Positions 54,839 to 64,000 of a stretch of DNA of 64,000 nucleotides are shown one piece after another (position 1 is the stretch's first letter; every line of letters begins with the position of its first letter). The position numbers were made by a program, and so were the translations under genes. The notes beneath the pieces were generated by a model. It ran no database searches. It saw only the letters and a program-made list of their open reading frames with translations, and was not told where the DNA came from. This DNA is from Arabidopsis thaliana (Eukaryota; Streptophyta; Magnoliopsida; Brassicales; Brassicaceae), in contig NC_003074.8 of the NCBI RefSeq assembly GCF_000001735.4, forward strand, positions 1,550,101 to 1,614,100, given 5' to 3'.

Positions 54839-55893
54839 TATCAGATTCAATTCTCATCTCTTAGAACTCTTTACCCTGTCTGGATATAAGATTTTAGTGT
54901 TCTGGCAACAATAATTACATGTGACGAGCTATAATGATACTTGATTGTAATGACATGATGACATATCCAATTTATATACAGATGTTCATTGGAGACGGAG
55001 CAAAGCTTGTCCGTGATGCCTTTCAACTTGCCAAAGAGAAAGCTCCGTGCATTATCTTCATAGATGAAATCGATGCCATTGGTACAAAGCGTTTCGACAG
55101 GTACAAATCTTTTTCTGATTCCAATTCATGTATTTCTGCACTTTCTCAGCTATTTGCTCAAATCACATTCTTTGGTTGAGAGTACAGTGAAGTCAGCGGA
55201 GACAGGGAAGTGCAGAGGACTATGTTGGAGTTGCTCAATCAACTTGACGGATTCAGTAGCGATGAACGTATTAAGGTGAGTGTCTTTATCCATTCTAAGG
55301 ACTAATCATACTGGTCTTAAAAATCGTTCTCAAAGAAACAGTAACAACCATACCTTTCTATTTTTTCAGGTGATTGCAGCTACTAACCGTGCAGATATTC
55401 TGGACCCAGCACTCATGCGTTCTGGTCGATTAGACAGAAAGATTGAGTTCCCACACCCAACCGAAGAAGCGAGAGCAAGAATCTTGCAGGTTTGTCTCTC
55501 CCATTTTTCAAACATGACCCTTGGTGATAAGTAAAAGGCTCTCATAACACAACTAACCCAACTGAATGAATCCAGATTCACTCAAGGAAGATGAATGTCC
55601 ACCCAGACGTCAACTTTGAGGAGCTTGCACGATCAACAGATGATTTCAATGGAGCTCAGCTGAAAGCAGTGTGTGTAGAGGCAGGCATGTTAGCTCTTCG
55701 CCGTGATGCCACAGAGGTAAAAAAGACAGAACTCTTAATGATTTGAGCTTTATGATTGTGTAGTTTGGTCTGTTTTTTAAGGTGGGGTTCTCTGTTGTTG
55801 TGTTTGTGTGTTCAGGTGAACCATGAAGACTTCAATGAAGGTATCATCCAAGTCCAGGCCAAGAAGAAAGCAAGCTTGAACTACTACGCCTGA
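53440..55893 (+). CDS. RPT5A: 26S proteasome regulatory ATPase RPT5a
   Basis: One of six AAA+ ATPases of the 19S base that unfold ubiquitinated proteins and open the 20S gate. Ten exons: 53440-53559, 53910-54026, 54128-54235, 54341-54532, 54612-54803, 54982-55100, 55188-55275, 55370-55489, 55576-55716, 55816-55893. They give 424 aa. Order: N-terminal coiled coil (about 30-75), an OB-like domain (about 95-150), Walker A GPPGTGKT at 212-219, Walker B IIFIDE at 267-272, and a second-region-of-homology block with arginine fingers ([19 protein letters not shown]). The C-terminus is NYYA with the hydrophobic-Tyr-X tail that docks into the 20S pocket. A (TA)n run begins right at the intron 5 donor. 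From memory At3g05530. Confidence 0.97.
54805..54835. repeat. (TA)n microsatellite at an RPT5a splice donor
   Basis: About 15 TA units starting with the second base of the intron 5 GT donor. The first intron bases read GTATATAT, so the donor's downstream consensus is supplied by the repeat. Confidence 0.9.
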
Positions 55894-56386
55894 TCTCTCT
55901 CTCTCATCATTTATTTTTATCAATGCCGTTTATCTTTCAACTAGTTTTACTTGTACCCTCATTCCGATTTGGATCTTTTTAAGTTTTCGAATCAGGATCA
56001 TCTATTATATCAAAATACATTTAATTGTGTTCATCTTCTTCTGAAAACAAGTTTGGAAATTTAGAAATCTTAGTATCTCTATAGTATTGGTTCATGGTAT
56101 ATAGACCTATTCTAAAATTATGTTTTCTTTCAGAAATTTTTAAGAGAATTCACTTATCAATCTCTAATATTTTGTATATATCATAGTATTTTGAACGTAT
56201 ATCAAGTGAATTTTTAAAACTAATCAGGCCTTTTTCGTTGCACTAATCCTTTCAAGCTCTCAATTTAAGGAAATTGCATAAAAGTTAACTTCACTTGAAA
56301 TAGAAAAATCTCTCAAGATTAACCAAAAGTACTAACAAAAAGTAAAACTCCAAAATAAAAAAATAAAATCTGTAGCTTTGAAGTAT
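55894..56386. other. Convergent 3' region of RPT5a and TCTP2
   Basis: Both 3' UTRs, AT-rich. No extra gene seen. Confidence 0.55.
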
Positions 56387-57930
56387 TCAGCACTTGATCT
56401 CTTTCAAGCCGTAGGCCAAGTAGAGAAAAGTAGGATCAGTGGCTCCTTCTCTGTAGTAAGCAAACACTAAGCTCCCTTCTTCTCCTTCCATGCTCTCTCC
56501 CACGAAGCTGTCACATTCGTTGAAAATAATTCACCAATTAGACAAAATTAACTTCAAAAAAAAAATAGAAGAAAGAAGATAAAAGAGAAGAGCTTACAAT
56601 TGGAAGTCTTTGAGCTTTGACATCAAGAATTTGGTGGCACTCTCAATGTGTTTCTTGAACAGCTCTTGGTTTTCTGAGTCCAACTTAGGGCTTAGTTGCT
56701 TGATGTATCTTTTCATAAACATCACAAATTGTTTCTTGTCAAACGATGGTTGCTCCTGCCAGAACATCGCATATAAATACCCAAAAGTTAATCTCAAACT
56801 TGTCCCAAATTAGTTTGTTTCTTGCGCTCAAAGAAAAGAAGATTAAAAAGGTTTTTAAAGTTTACCTGAAGCCTAAACGTATCGATGATATCGACAACCT
56901 TCACAGCTTGATCATCGACTCCTTCGTCTTCACCCCCTTCCTCACCCGATGGATTCTGTTGGTGCAGGAATTAGCACCTCCGACAATACCAATTTAAACC
57001 AAGGAATAACATGAATAAAATCGAGAATTCGATTGAACCGGGGAATCCCGGTTAGCCTGTTAATGGGCCTAAGTCATGAGCTCGCCAGAAGATTTAGGTC
57101 GACAATCGAGATCGCCATAGGCGGCTTCTGAGGTCGTGTGAAGGGAAAACTTCCATTTAAAAGAGGGGAATCTCATGAAGAATGGAAGTAATGGAGATTT
57201 AGACCTAAGATAATTAGAAGTTTATCATATTTTGGTATGTTCGACCCATTGTATAAATAGGGGGGGGTCAAACTCCCCAAAGGATCATCTTTAACCTAAT
57301 ACAAGAGACTACGATTATAGAGCAAACCCTAGCTTTCTGTTCAAACAACTTTGTTCTTTCCCTTTGATTATTTGTGAGCTAAGAGAGGAGTGAATTTGTC
57401 TAAATCCCTTAGTACAAATTCATTGTTTGATTACAAAATCAACAGATTCGCACCTATGTCAAAATCCATAGCTCCTTTCACAACCCACTAATGAACACAA
57501 AAAAGAATAACAATGATACATCAATTTAAATTCAACCAGCTTTGATCGTAAGAAAAAAAAACTCAAAGCTTTATTTAAGAATAATACCTTTCCTTCAACT
57601 TCCCATAACATGCCATTCTCGATTTCCTTGTAAGGAAAGGAATCAGAGAGAAGCTCATCGCCTGTTTGATCAAAAAAGAGAGACAAACTTTAGCTTCTTA
57701 CACAAGCAATACATACATATCAATGTATGTTTTTCTTTTTGGGATAGATCATAGATAGATACAAAATCAGTATGTTAAGTGACGACGATGATTGAGGTTG
57801 AATAATTACAAGACACGAGTAAACTCCTAGAAAACGAAACGTTAACGCAAATCATGAAAACCAATATCGTAATTCACTACATGAACCAGAATCAGAATAT
57901 ACCTGTAAGAATATCCTGGTAGACCAACAT
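56387..57930 (-). CDS. TCTP2: Translationally controlled tumor protein homologue 2, exon split by a solo LTR
   Basis: Small conserved growth-related protein of the TCTP family. Exons that splice in frame to 156 aa: 57903-57930, 57588-57661, 56866-56955, 56598-56755, 56387-56507. Sequence: [26 protein letters not shown], then [65 protein letters not shown]. TCTPs are normally about 168 aa. The missing piece, [13 protein letters not shown], is still present at 57450-57487 behind a good acceptor (TAG at 57490-57488), but it is cut off from the rest of its exon by the LTR at 56957-57444. The third exon is instead entered through an acceptor (CAACAG) formed at the LTR-TSD junction, keeping the frame. 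The functional state of this shortened protein is uncertain. From memory At3g05540, once regarded as a pseudogene. Confidence 0.85.
56957..57444 (+). mobile_element. Solo LTR inserted in a TCTP2 exon
   Basis: 488-bp element that begins TGTTGGTGCAGG and ends AAAATCAACA, with TGTTG/CAACA terminal inverted repeats. It is flanked by an identical 5-bp target duplication GATTC at 56952-56956 and 57445-57449. It contains a TATAAATA box (57252-57259) followed by a G8 run, so U3-R-U5 runs on the plus strand, antisense to TCTP2. No gag-pol interior and no second LTR are present: a solo LTR left by recombination between two LTRs. Size and termini fit a Copia- or Gypsy-type LTR; the superfamily cannot be decided here. 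Confidence 0.92.
57252..57259 (+). promoter_or_regulatory. TATA box inside the solo LTR
   Basis: TATAAATA followed by eight G residues, positioned about 190 nt from the LTR 3' end as in an LTR promoter. It could drive antisense transcription through the 5' part of TCTP2. Confidence 0.55.
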
Positions 57931-59335
57931 GTTTGAAGAGAGTTAAAAGAGACTTTTTGTGTTGTTTTTCTTTCGCTGATTTGATCAGAGTAAACGTAGA
58001 GAGCAGAAGATAATTTGGTGAAAAGAAGAGAAGATAGAAGAAGTCTATTTATAGAGTTCATAATGGTGAGATGATGAATTGACATTAGGAGTCGTCTTGA
58101 TTCCTTGTTTTTCTCGGCTTAGGTATTTTTTCATATAAGAAAAAGGAAATCTTCCTTTGTTAAATTAGAGCCGTTCCTTATCTACTTAAACAAAAAAGAT
58201 TTTTGGAAAAAGACTAAATAGTAAAAGTATATTGGTATAAAACCAGGGAAATACATTAAACTTACTGTTTTACATGTCACAATTTATTTTTCAACAACAC
58301 GTTTGAAGTTTGTAACTCTAACCGGTCTTCTTGAGGTTCATTTTTGTCAAAACTATGTAATTTTTGTTTTTCGGGTTAATGAAATCGCCAAGAACCAACT
58401 TTTTGAAAACCATGTTCCATTCACCTAAATATAATAACGGTTTGGGGTTAAACTCTAAAAGTATTAACACCGTAAAAAGTAAAAGTAAAAGAGCGAAATT
58501 GGAAATTGGTAACTAGGAGGGGGAGCAGAGCTGCAAAAGTCGGCGCGAATAAACACTTTAGGCATGTGGACGCAATAATTCGCTTGGGAACATCGTCACA
58601 TTGGACTAACTAAAAACTTTGACTACTATTGACCTTCAAAACTTATTTTTACTATACTATTATTTACTTGTAAGTTTTCCAATATGTTTTAGTTCACATG
58701 TACTAGAAGATGAGATCCAATAAATTCTTTAGTTTTTCAAACAATTAGGAACAAATTTGTATTACTGGCATTGTCATCATCGACGGTCAAATTACTCAAA
58801 TCCGATATTTCTTTTTTTTTTACAGAATAATCGATTGAAACCCAAAGTCATTTATGAGAACCAAAAATAGAAAGCTAAAATACCAAGATGGGTATTAATT
58901 TAAATTTAATATCCAAAAAATTGGAAAAGGAAAAAAATAAATAAAAATGGAAAAAGCTTAGGGGGAAGCAGCTGATGGGTAAAGTAGACAAATCCGTCAG
59001 AATAAATCTGAGCCGTCCATTCTAGTCTTTGGACAGCGGTCATTGCTTCTACCCCGTAACCCAATCTTTCTCACACAAAACATAACGCTACAGAAAAAAA
59101 AAAAAACTCTAAAAAATCAAAGAGCGATTTTTTTTCTTCTTCCTGGGTCTCTCTCTGGTGGTGACGATCGAAGAGAGTTCACGGATTCGTACAAGGATTA
59201 AATTAATTATTCTGGTAAATTAATCGAAGCGTAAGGAATTGGGGAGAGTGATTTTTCTGGGTTCGAATTTGGTGGTTGATTCAAAAAAAAAAAAGGGTTT
59301 TGAGATTTGGGTTATTTTGATTTCGAATTTTGGTT
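57931..59335. other. Divergent intergenic region between TCTP2 and the RING gene
   Basis: Contains the TCTP2 promoter on the left and the RING-gene leader on the right, with A tracts near 59093-59106 and 59284-59294. No coding region supported. Confidence 0.55.
58045..58053 (-). promoter_or_regulatory. TATA box of TCTP2
   Basis: TATAAATAG on the minus strand about 115 nt upstream of the TCTP2 ATG at 57930, so the original promoter is retained despite the LTR in the gene body. Confidence 0.6.
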
Positions 59336-62033
59336 ATGGGTTTAGGCAATAAGGGTAACAAATTCAATTTCGGCGATAATGATCTCGCCGACGAAGCTAG
59401 TGGTGCCGATGGCGACGAAGGTGATGGTTTTGGTTCGGTTGCGTGTTCGATTTGTCTCGAGACGGTTGTTAAAAACGGCGATCGAGCATGGGCTAATCTT
59501 CAATGTGACCATCAGTTCCATCTAGGTGAGTTTGTGGATTCTGATACGATACTCTTTTTTTTGTTCTTTTTCATTCGATTGTTTGAAAAAAAGTAAAGAA
59601 TTTGCTTCAGATTTTGATTTGAATCACCCAGATCTATCCTTATTTGATTCGATTTATGAATAAAGAACCTGTTACATTCTGTTTTTTTCGACTACCATTG
59701 TTTGTGTGATGTGGCTCTCATGATTTGGTATTAAGCTCTGAAACTAATGGCTTCATGCTTGATATAGTTTTGATCTGGTCGAATTATTATTATTATGTGA
59801 GGTTACGGACATAGCATCAATTATGTATAGCATCACTATTTCATTGCAACTGCCAAGTTTCTTAGATTGATCTCTCCACCTTGTTTGATGCATGTATTGG
59901 CTCATAATCTCAGAATGTTCGTGCCATATGTGTTTCATTAGTACATTTATTAGCTCAGAATCTCTAGATAGCAGTATCTGTGTGTTTGTATCTATAAGCC
60001 GACCAAATTTTCCTCAGATTAGGGATTATTCATTATGCTTCATGGTTGGTTTCTTATGTTTTTGACAAAGCCATCTAACTTCACATCTGTTTTCTTTGTT
60101 TTTAAGATTGTATTGGTTCGGCTTTCAATGCAAAGGGAGTGATGCAATGCCCCAACTGTCGGAAAGTAGAAAAAGGCCAGTGGCTTTATGCAAACGGTTG
60201 TCGTTCATATCCCGAATTCAATGTCGAGGATTGGGTTCACGAAGAAGATATTTATGATATTGGAGCATACTCTGAAATGGTAAGAAACTGATAACACAAT
60301 CCTTCTTATATTCCATTGCGCTTCTGCATTACTTTTCACTTCTTTGTCTCATGTGCTGAGTTTTTAATTTTTGAAAGATTGCTGTTCATTTTATTTGATT
60401 GCTTCAATTATGTTCCATCTCGAAAATACCTTGTGTTTATGTATATTTGTAGTCTTTTGGAGTTCACTGGTGCCCATTTGGAAGCTCAGCCCGTCTTCCT
60501 TCTTTCGAGTAAGCAACTGCATAACATCCATTTAACTCTCTTTTCTGCTACTTTTGGCAATCAAAACTGGCATTCTCTTCCCTTCTTTGCTGATGAATCT
60601 CTTTCAAACTTTGTAGGGATGGAGAATTTTCACCGAGTTCATGTAAGACTATTTGTCAGATCGGTTATTCCATTTTTGTCCTCATTATCTTCTTCTTATG
60701 TTCTGGAATTCGGGTTTATCGATCTATTAATTCTAATGTTGTGGTACAGATCACGATCTTTTGGGACAGCAAGGTTACTATACTGAACCAGCAGCGCCAA
60801 CCGCAGGTCATCCATGTCCATATGTAACCTATTTTGGCCCGGTTCACTCGCCTTCCTCAAGCAGTGGTGGTGCTGCAGGCGTTTCAGACAGTTCAAGTTT
60901 CAGTAGTCACTGGAACACTGGCTCTTCGGTTTCTGGTGAAGTCCCAACTCCTTATGGTTTCCCTGTGGATCCGCACTATCACGGCTGGGATTATCATCCG
61001 CCTCCACCCCCACCGCCACAGCATTTCTCTGCTTCTGGCGCTCATGTGGGCAGTCCAACTCAGCCCACGCCTCCACCAGCCGCTGCGAGGACTTCTCGAG
61101 CCAACGGCTCAGATATGATCAGACCCAGACCGCCACATTTCACGCGTCCATTTCATGGTCACAGGTAAACATTTTCTGTCTTGGTAGAGGTATATCACTA
61201 ATGAACATAAAATATGACCTTAATTACAAATGTGTTGAGAATTTCTTCACATAAAGAAACTAAAGTGCTCACAGAATTCAAATTTGGTTTTGTGCAAAGA
61301 TTTCTCAAAATTGAAGCACTGAATTGTTATATTGGTAACTACACTCTTGATTTGTGGAAATAAATTAGTTTTGCGGAATGGAATGGTGGAATTGAAATAA
61401 GTAGGAAAAAGTCAATTTTCGTGAAAACTTGTGTAATGGCATATTTAGTTTGCATTTTAGACATCTTGCGGAATAAATTAATGAACAAATCTGCAAATAA
61501 ACGTGACTAACAAAAGCCCGTTATTTCGTGATACCACAGGTTTACCAATTAGACCTTTTATCAACTATCATATTTTTTTGTTTGTTAAAACACATCTTAT
61601 GGCTTGTTTGTGCAGTTCCAGTGGTAGAGCGGGTAGCTCGGTGGCATCTGTTCCGAGGACACCACCATTTCCAGGAAGCAACGCTCGGACCCGAGACAGA
61701 ATGCAGGCTCTTCAAGCCTATTACCAACAGTCTTCTGCACAGTCACACCAGCCGGATTCGCCTATAGTCTCTCGAGGGCCTGTATTCCCATCTGGCCGGA
61801 GGCCCGCTAGAGGAATAGCTTCAGGGATGGGATCAACGTCATCTTCTTCAGATCAGGCAGGTGGGAGTGGTTTTATCCGGTTTAACATATGGGAGAGAGA
61901 TCCTTATATGCAATCACAACAAGCCTACTCGGTTAATCAGATGGACAGAGAACCAAACATTTGGACATCTTCATTTAATGAAGGATCAGGAAGCTTCCAT
62001 CAGAGGCACGGTGGCGGAGGAGGATCATCTTAA
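59336..62033 (+). CDS. RING-H2 zinc-finger protein (probable E3 ubiquitin ligase)
   Basis: Six exons: 59336-59525, 60107-60279, 60453-60508, 60617-60642, 60750-61164, 61616-62033, giving 425 aa. The RING-H2 finger has ligands C37, C40, C57, H59, H62, C65, C78 and C81 (CSIC, CDHQFH, CPNC), with its second half on exon 2. This is the E2-binding fold of E3 ligases. Downstream is a conserved segment (KGQWLYANGCRSYPEFNVEDWVHEED), a SFGVHWCPFGS block, then Pro/Ser/Gly-rich low-complexity sequence ([20 protein letters not shown]). A further conserved region follows (SNARTRDRMQALQAYYQQSS, FIRFNIWERDPY) up to a Gly-rich end. No transmembrane segment. A 26-nt micro-exon (60617-60642) is needed to keep the frame. 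Substrates unknown. From memory At3g05545. Confidence 0.88.
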
Positions 62034-62759
62034 GAACTGAGTCAGTACCCGTTCGAGATTCTCACCGGTCGGGCAATTCTCATGATGGACAAAAAACCAA
62101 AAAAAGAAAAAAAAAACATTGGGAATTTGATATTTGAGAAAACCTGAAAAACTGCATGCTCAAGTTATGTGATGAATTGATAATCTAAAAACACAAAATG
62201 GTATGTAATGGTTTGGAGAGAGACTGCCTCCCCCAGTCGGTGGTGTGACCCCCGTGCGGTTCGAGGTCTGGGTATGAATCGGGGGAGCGAAAGAGGTCTT
62301 TGGGTATTTGTTTTTTAATGTGGCGACATTGGGTATCCAAGTTATTACCCTAATGAAACTTTCTTTCTTCTATCTGGTTATGTTAAATTTTAACTGTCGA
62401 GTTTTTCTTCATATTACTATCCCAAATTTTGATGGTCTTTCTTTTGTTTTGTTTTTTCCCTACAACATAAAAATTGACGTCAAATGACCAAGACTATAGT
62501 CTATACGTGACATCAAAATCGAACAGTCCAAACCAAAGTCAAATGACCAAGACCTGTCTATAGTCTATAATGTTACAACAAGGCCGCCTTTTTTCTTCTA
62601 ATTCAGCGTCGTAATTGCAAAATAATAAAATAGTTTAATAGTAAAATTGAGGGATACAAAAACAAAAGGTAGAACTTTCCTCCTCCGATTTTATCTCAGC
62701 CTATATAAATTACCGGCGAAAGGCTTTATTTTTCTTCCAAGTTTTGATTTTTCCAAACA
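62034..62759. other. Intergenic between RING gene and HIG1-type gene
   Basis: RING-gene 3' UTR, including an unusual GC-rich patch at 62226-62290, and the promoter of the next gene. The string GTCAAATGACCAAGAC occurs twice (near 62479 and 62538). Confidence 0.55.
62701..62710 (+). promoter_or_regulatory. TATA box of the HIG1-type gene
   Basis: CTATATAAAT about 55 nt upstream of the ATG at 62760, leaving a very short 5' UTR. Confidence 0.6.
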
Positions 62760-63648
62760 ATGGTGGAATCAAAGACCAAATTTGAAGAAATCAGAAAATG
62801 GGTCTCCGATCACAAACTTCGTACCGTCGGTAATTATCCTTGTTTCTTCTTCTTCTTCTCAACATTCCTTTTCTCTTGGGTCGTTTATTGTGATCTTAGA
62901 TTTCATCGCCTTAATGTCATATAGTAGAATTGATTATTAACTTGTTACGGTTTCTGTTACCGTCTTGGATTTCCTCTTGATTCCACTGAGACATTTTTGG
63001 TCCTCAATTCTTAATGTTCTTTGACATGCAAAGATATTAGAGAATGCATTCCCATCTACTTTATTTTTGGTGTTTTGATATTTCTTTCTGCTAATTCTGA
63101 ACCTGTATTGTTTTAATTTGACCGTTGTTGAATCAGGTTGTTTATGGCTAAGTGGTATTACCGGTTCTATCGCCTATAACTGGTCCCAACCTGCCATGAA
63201 AACCAGTGTCAAGATCATCCACGCCAGGTGAATCTTCTAATCAAAAGGATTGATTGATTATAAATGGTTGAATGATTTTTTTGTAAAGTTTTTGAGTCTC
63301 ATTTGCATTTTGAAACATTTTCTGTAGCCATGAACATTTATAGTTGAGCAACATCATCATCTCCATGTCCCAAAAGCATGTACATTTCTCTGTTCTTGCC
63401 TGTAAGCTATAGTTGTTATCGACATAAATTTTATGTTCTTAGCCAAATCATTTGTTCGAGACATCCAGTCACATGGTACTGTACGAAGCACTTTTCTCAC
63501 CGAGCTTCTTCTCAGGTTGCACGCTCAGGCGCTGACTTTAGCTGCTTTGGCTGGAGCAGCCGTGGTGGAGTACTATGACCACAAAACTGAAGCTACCAAC
63601 CGCTATCCGAAGTTTCTGCCACCGGAAAATTTATCTCACAAAGACTAA
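62760..63648 (+). CDS. Hypoxia-responsive HIG1-type family protein
   Basis: Small probable mitochondrial inner-membrane protein of the HIG1/RCF1-like hypoxia-responsive family, whose members associate with respiratory complexes. Three exons, 62760-62829, 63137-63227, 63516-63648, give 97 aa. It starts MVESKTKFEEIRKWVSDHKL, then a first hydrophobic segment (GCLWLSGITGSIAYNW), a polar linker with the conserved KTSVKIIHARLHAQALTLAA stretch, a second hydrophobic segment (LAALAGAAVVEYYDH), and a polar tail (PENLSHKD). The two-helix topology fits the family. From memory At3g05550. Confidence 0.9.
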
Positions 63649-64000
63649 AAACTCTAAACTCCTAAGCTGCAATGGTTGGTTGCAGCGTTTTCTGTTTGGT
63701 ACAAGGTCTCGTAGCTAGAGAGAATTTTTGTAGACCTTTCAGGGAAATTTTCATGTAATTGACAAAAACAAATTTTTGCTTATTACAGTATATCATTCTT
63801 TTGATACATTCAGATGGATTGTCATGTGTTGTAGATTGCACACAATATACAGACTTCTAAGAGATAATGTACTGAAAACAAATCCATGATTAAATTGAAC
63901 AACTAGCATTTGTTGGTGGAACACAAAAGAATAAATATCCTCACTTGTCTAACGAGTTGTGGGAGTTATTACAATTTAAAAACAATTGGGATTATTTTTG
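63649..64000. other. 3' flank of the HIG1-type gene
   Basis: 3' UTR and AT-rich sequence to the window edge. No gene seen. Confidence 0.5.

Noticed and set aside
1-64000. CRISPR arrays, prophages, operons or bacterial-type defence systems
   Set aside because: The DNA is plant nuclear, with spliced genes; the repeats seen are TE ends, microsatellites and one coding minisatellite, none with a spaced-repeat layout.

Overview
The window is plant nuclear DNA: AT-rich intergenic sequence, many short GT-AG introns, and plant-specific families (an ERD6-like sugar transporter, a PsbP-domain protein, a RALF peptide, a rubber-elongation-factor-type lipid droplet protein). Hand-spliced proteins have the lengths I remember for Arabidopsis thaliana (formin FH11 884 aa, ACBP4 668 aa, RPT5a 424 aa, RALF22 119 aa). 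The gene order matches my recollection of a stretch of A. thaliana chromosome 3 around At3g05400-At3g05550. Species and locus names come from memory; the exon structures were read from the sequence.

Layout. 1-4.7 kb: 3' part of an ERD6-like sugar transporter. 4.7-11.4 kb: a thylakoid-type PsbP-domain gene whose second intron holds a full-length L1-type LINE with two open ORFs, a poly(A) tail and a target-site duplication. 11.8-16.9 kb: ACBP4. 17.6-20.9 kb: a PWWP-domain chromatin protein. 21.3-22.0 kb: a small Helitron. 22.6 kb: a single-exon C2-domain protein. 24.1-26.9 kb: three decaying tandem copies of a cystatin-related gene (minus strand). 27.7-28.5 kb: a secreted Cys/Pro/Asn-rich repeat protein. 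29.6-32.4 kb: formin FH11 (minus). 35.3-38.1 kb: RAD9. 41.3 kb: RALF22. 43.4-44.7 kb: LDAP3/SRP3. 45.5-48.0 kb: a tafazzin-like acyltransferase. 48.5-51.0 kb: F-actin capping protein alpha. 51.2 kb: tRNA-Glu(UUC) (minus). 52.6 kb: a small predicted membrane protein (minus) beside a second Helitron end. 53.4-55.9 kb: proteasome ATPase RPT5a. 56.4-57.9 kb: TCTP2 (minus), interrupted in an exon by a solo LTR. 59.3-62.0 kb: a RING-H2 protein. 62.8-63.6 kb: a HIG1-type hypoxia-responsive protein.

As usual in plants, the genes are independent transcription units with unrelated housekeeping, cytoskeletal, signalling and stress roles. I see no operon-like or co-working cluster. The most interesting signals are interactions between mobile elements and genes. 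In TCTP2 the terminal base of a solo LTR plus the first base of its target duplication make a splice acceptor, so the LTR can be removed as an intron in frame at the cost of 13 codons. In the PsbP gene an apparently intact LINE sits in an intron with both flanking exons still in frame. In the cystatin-like array two copies carry paired, phase-compensating indels around a stop codon.
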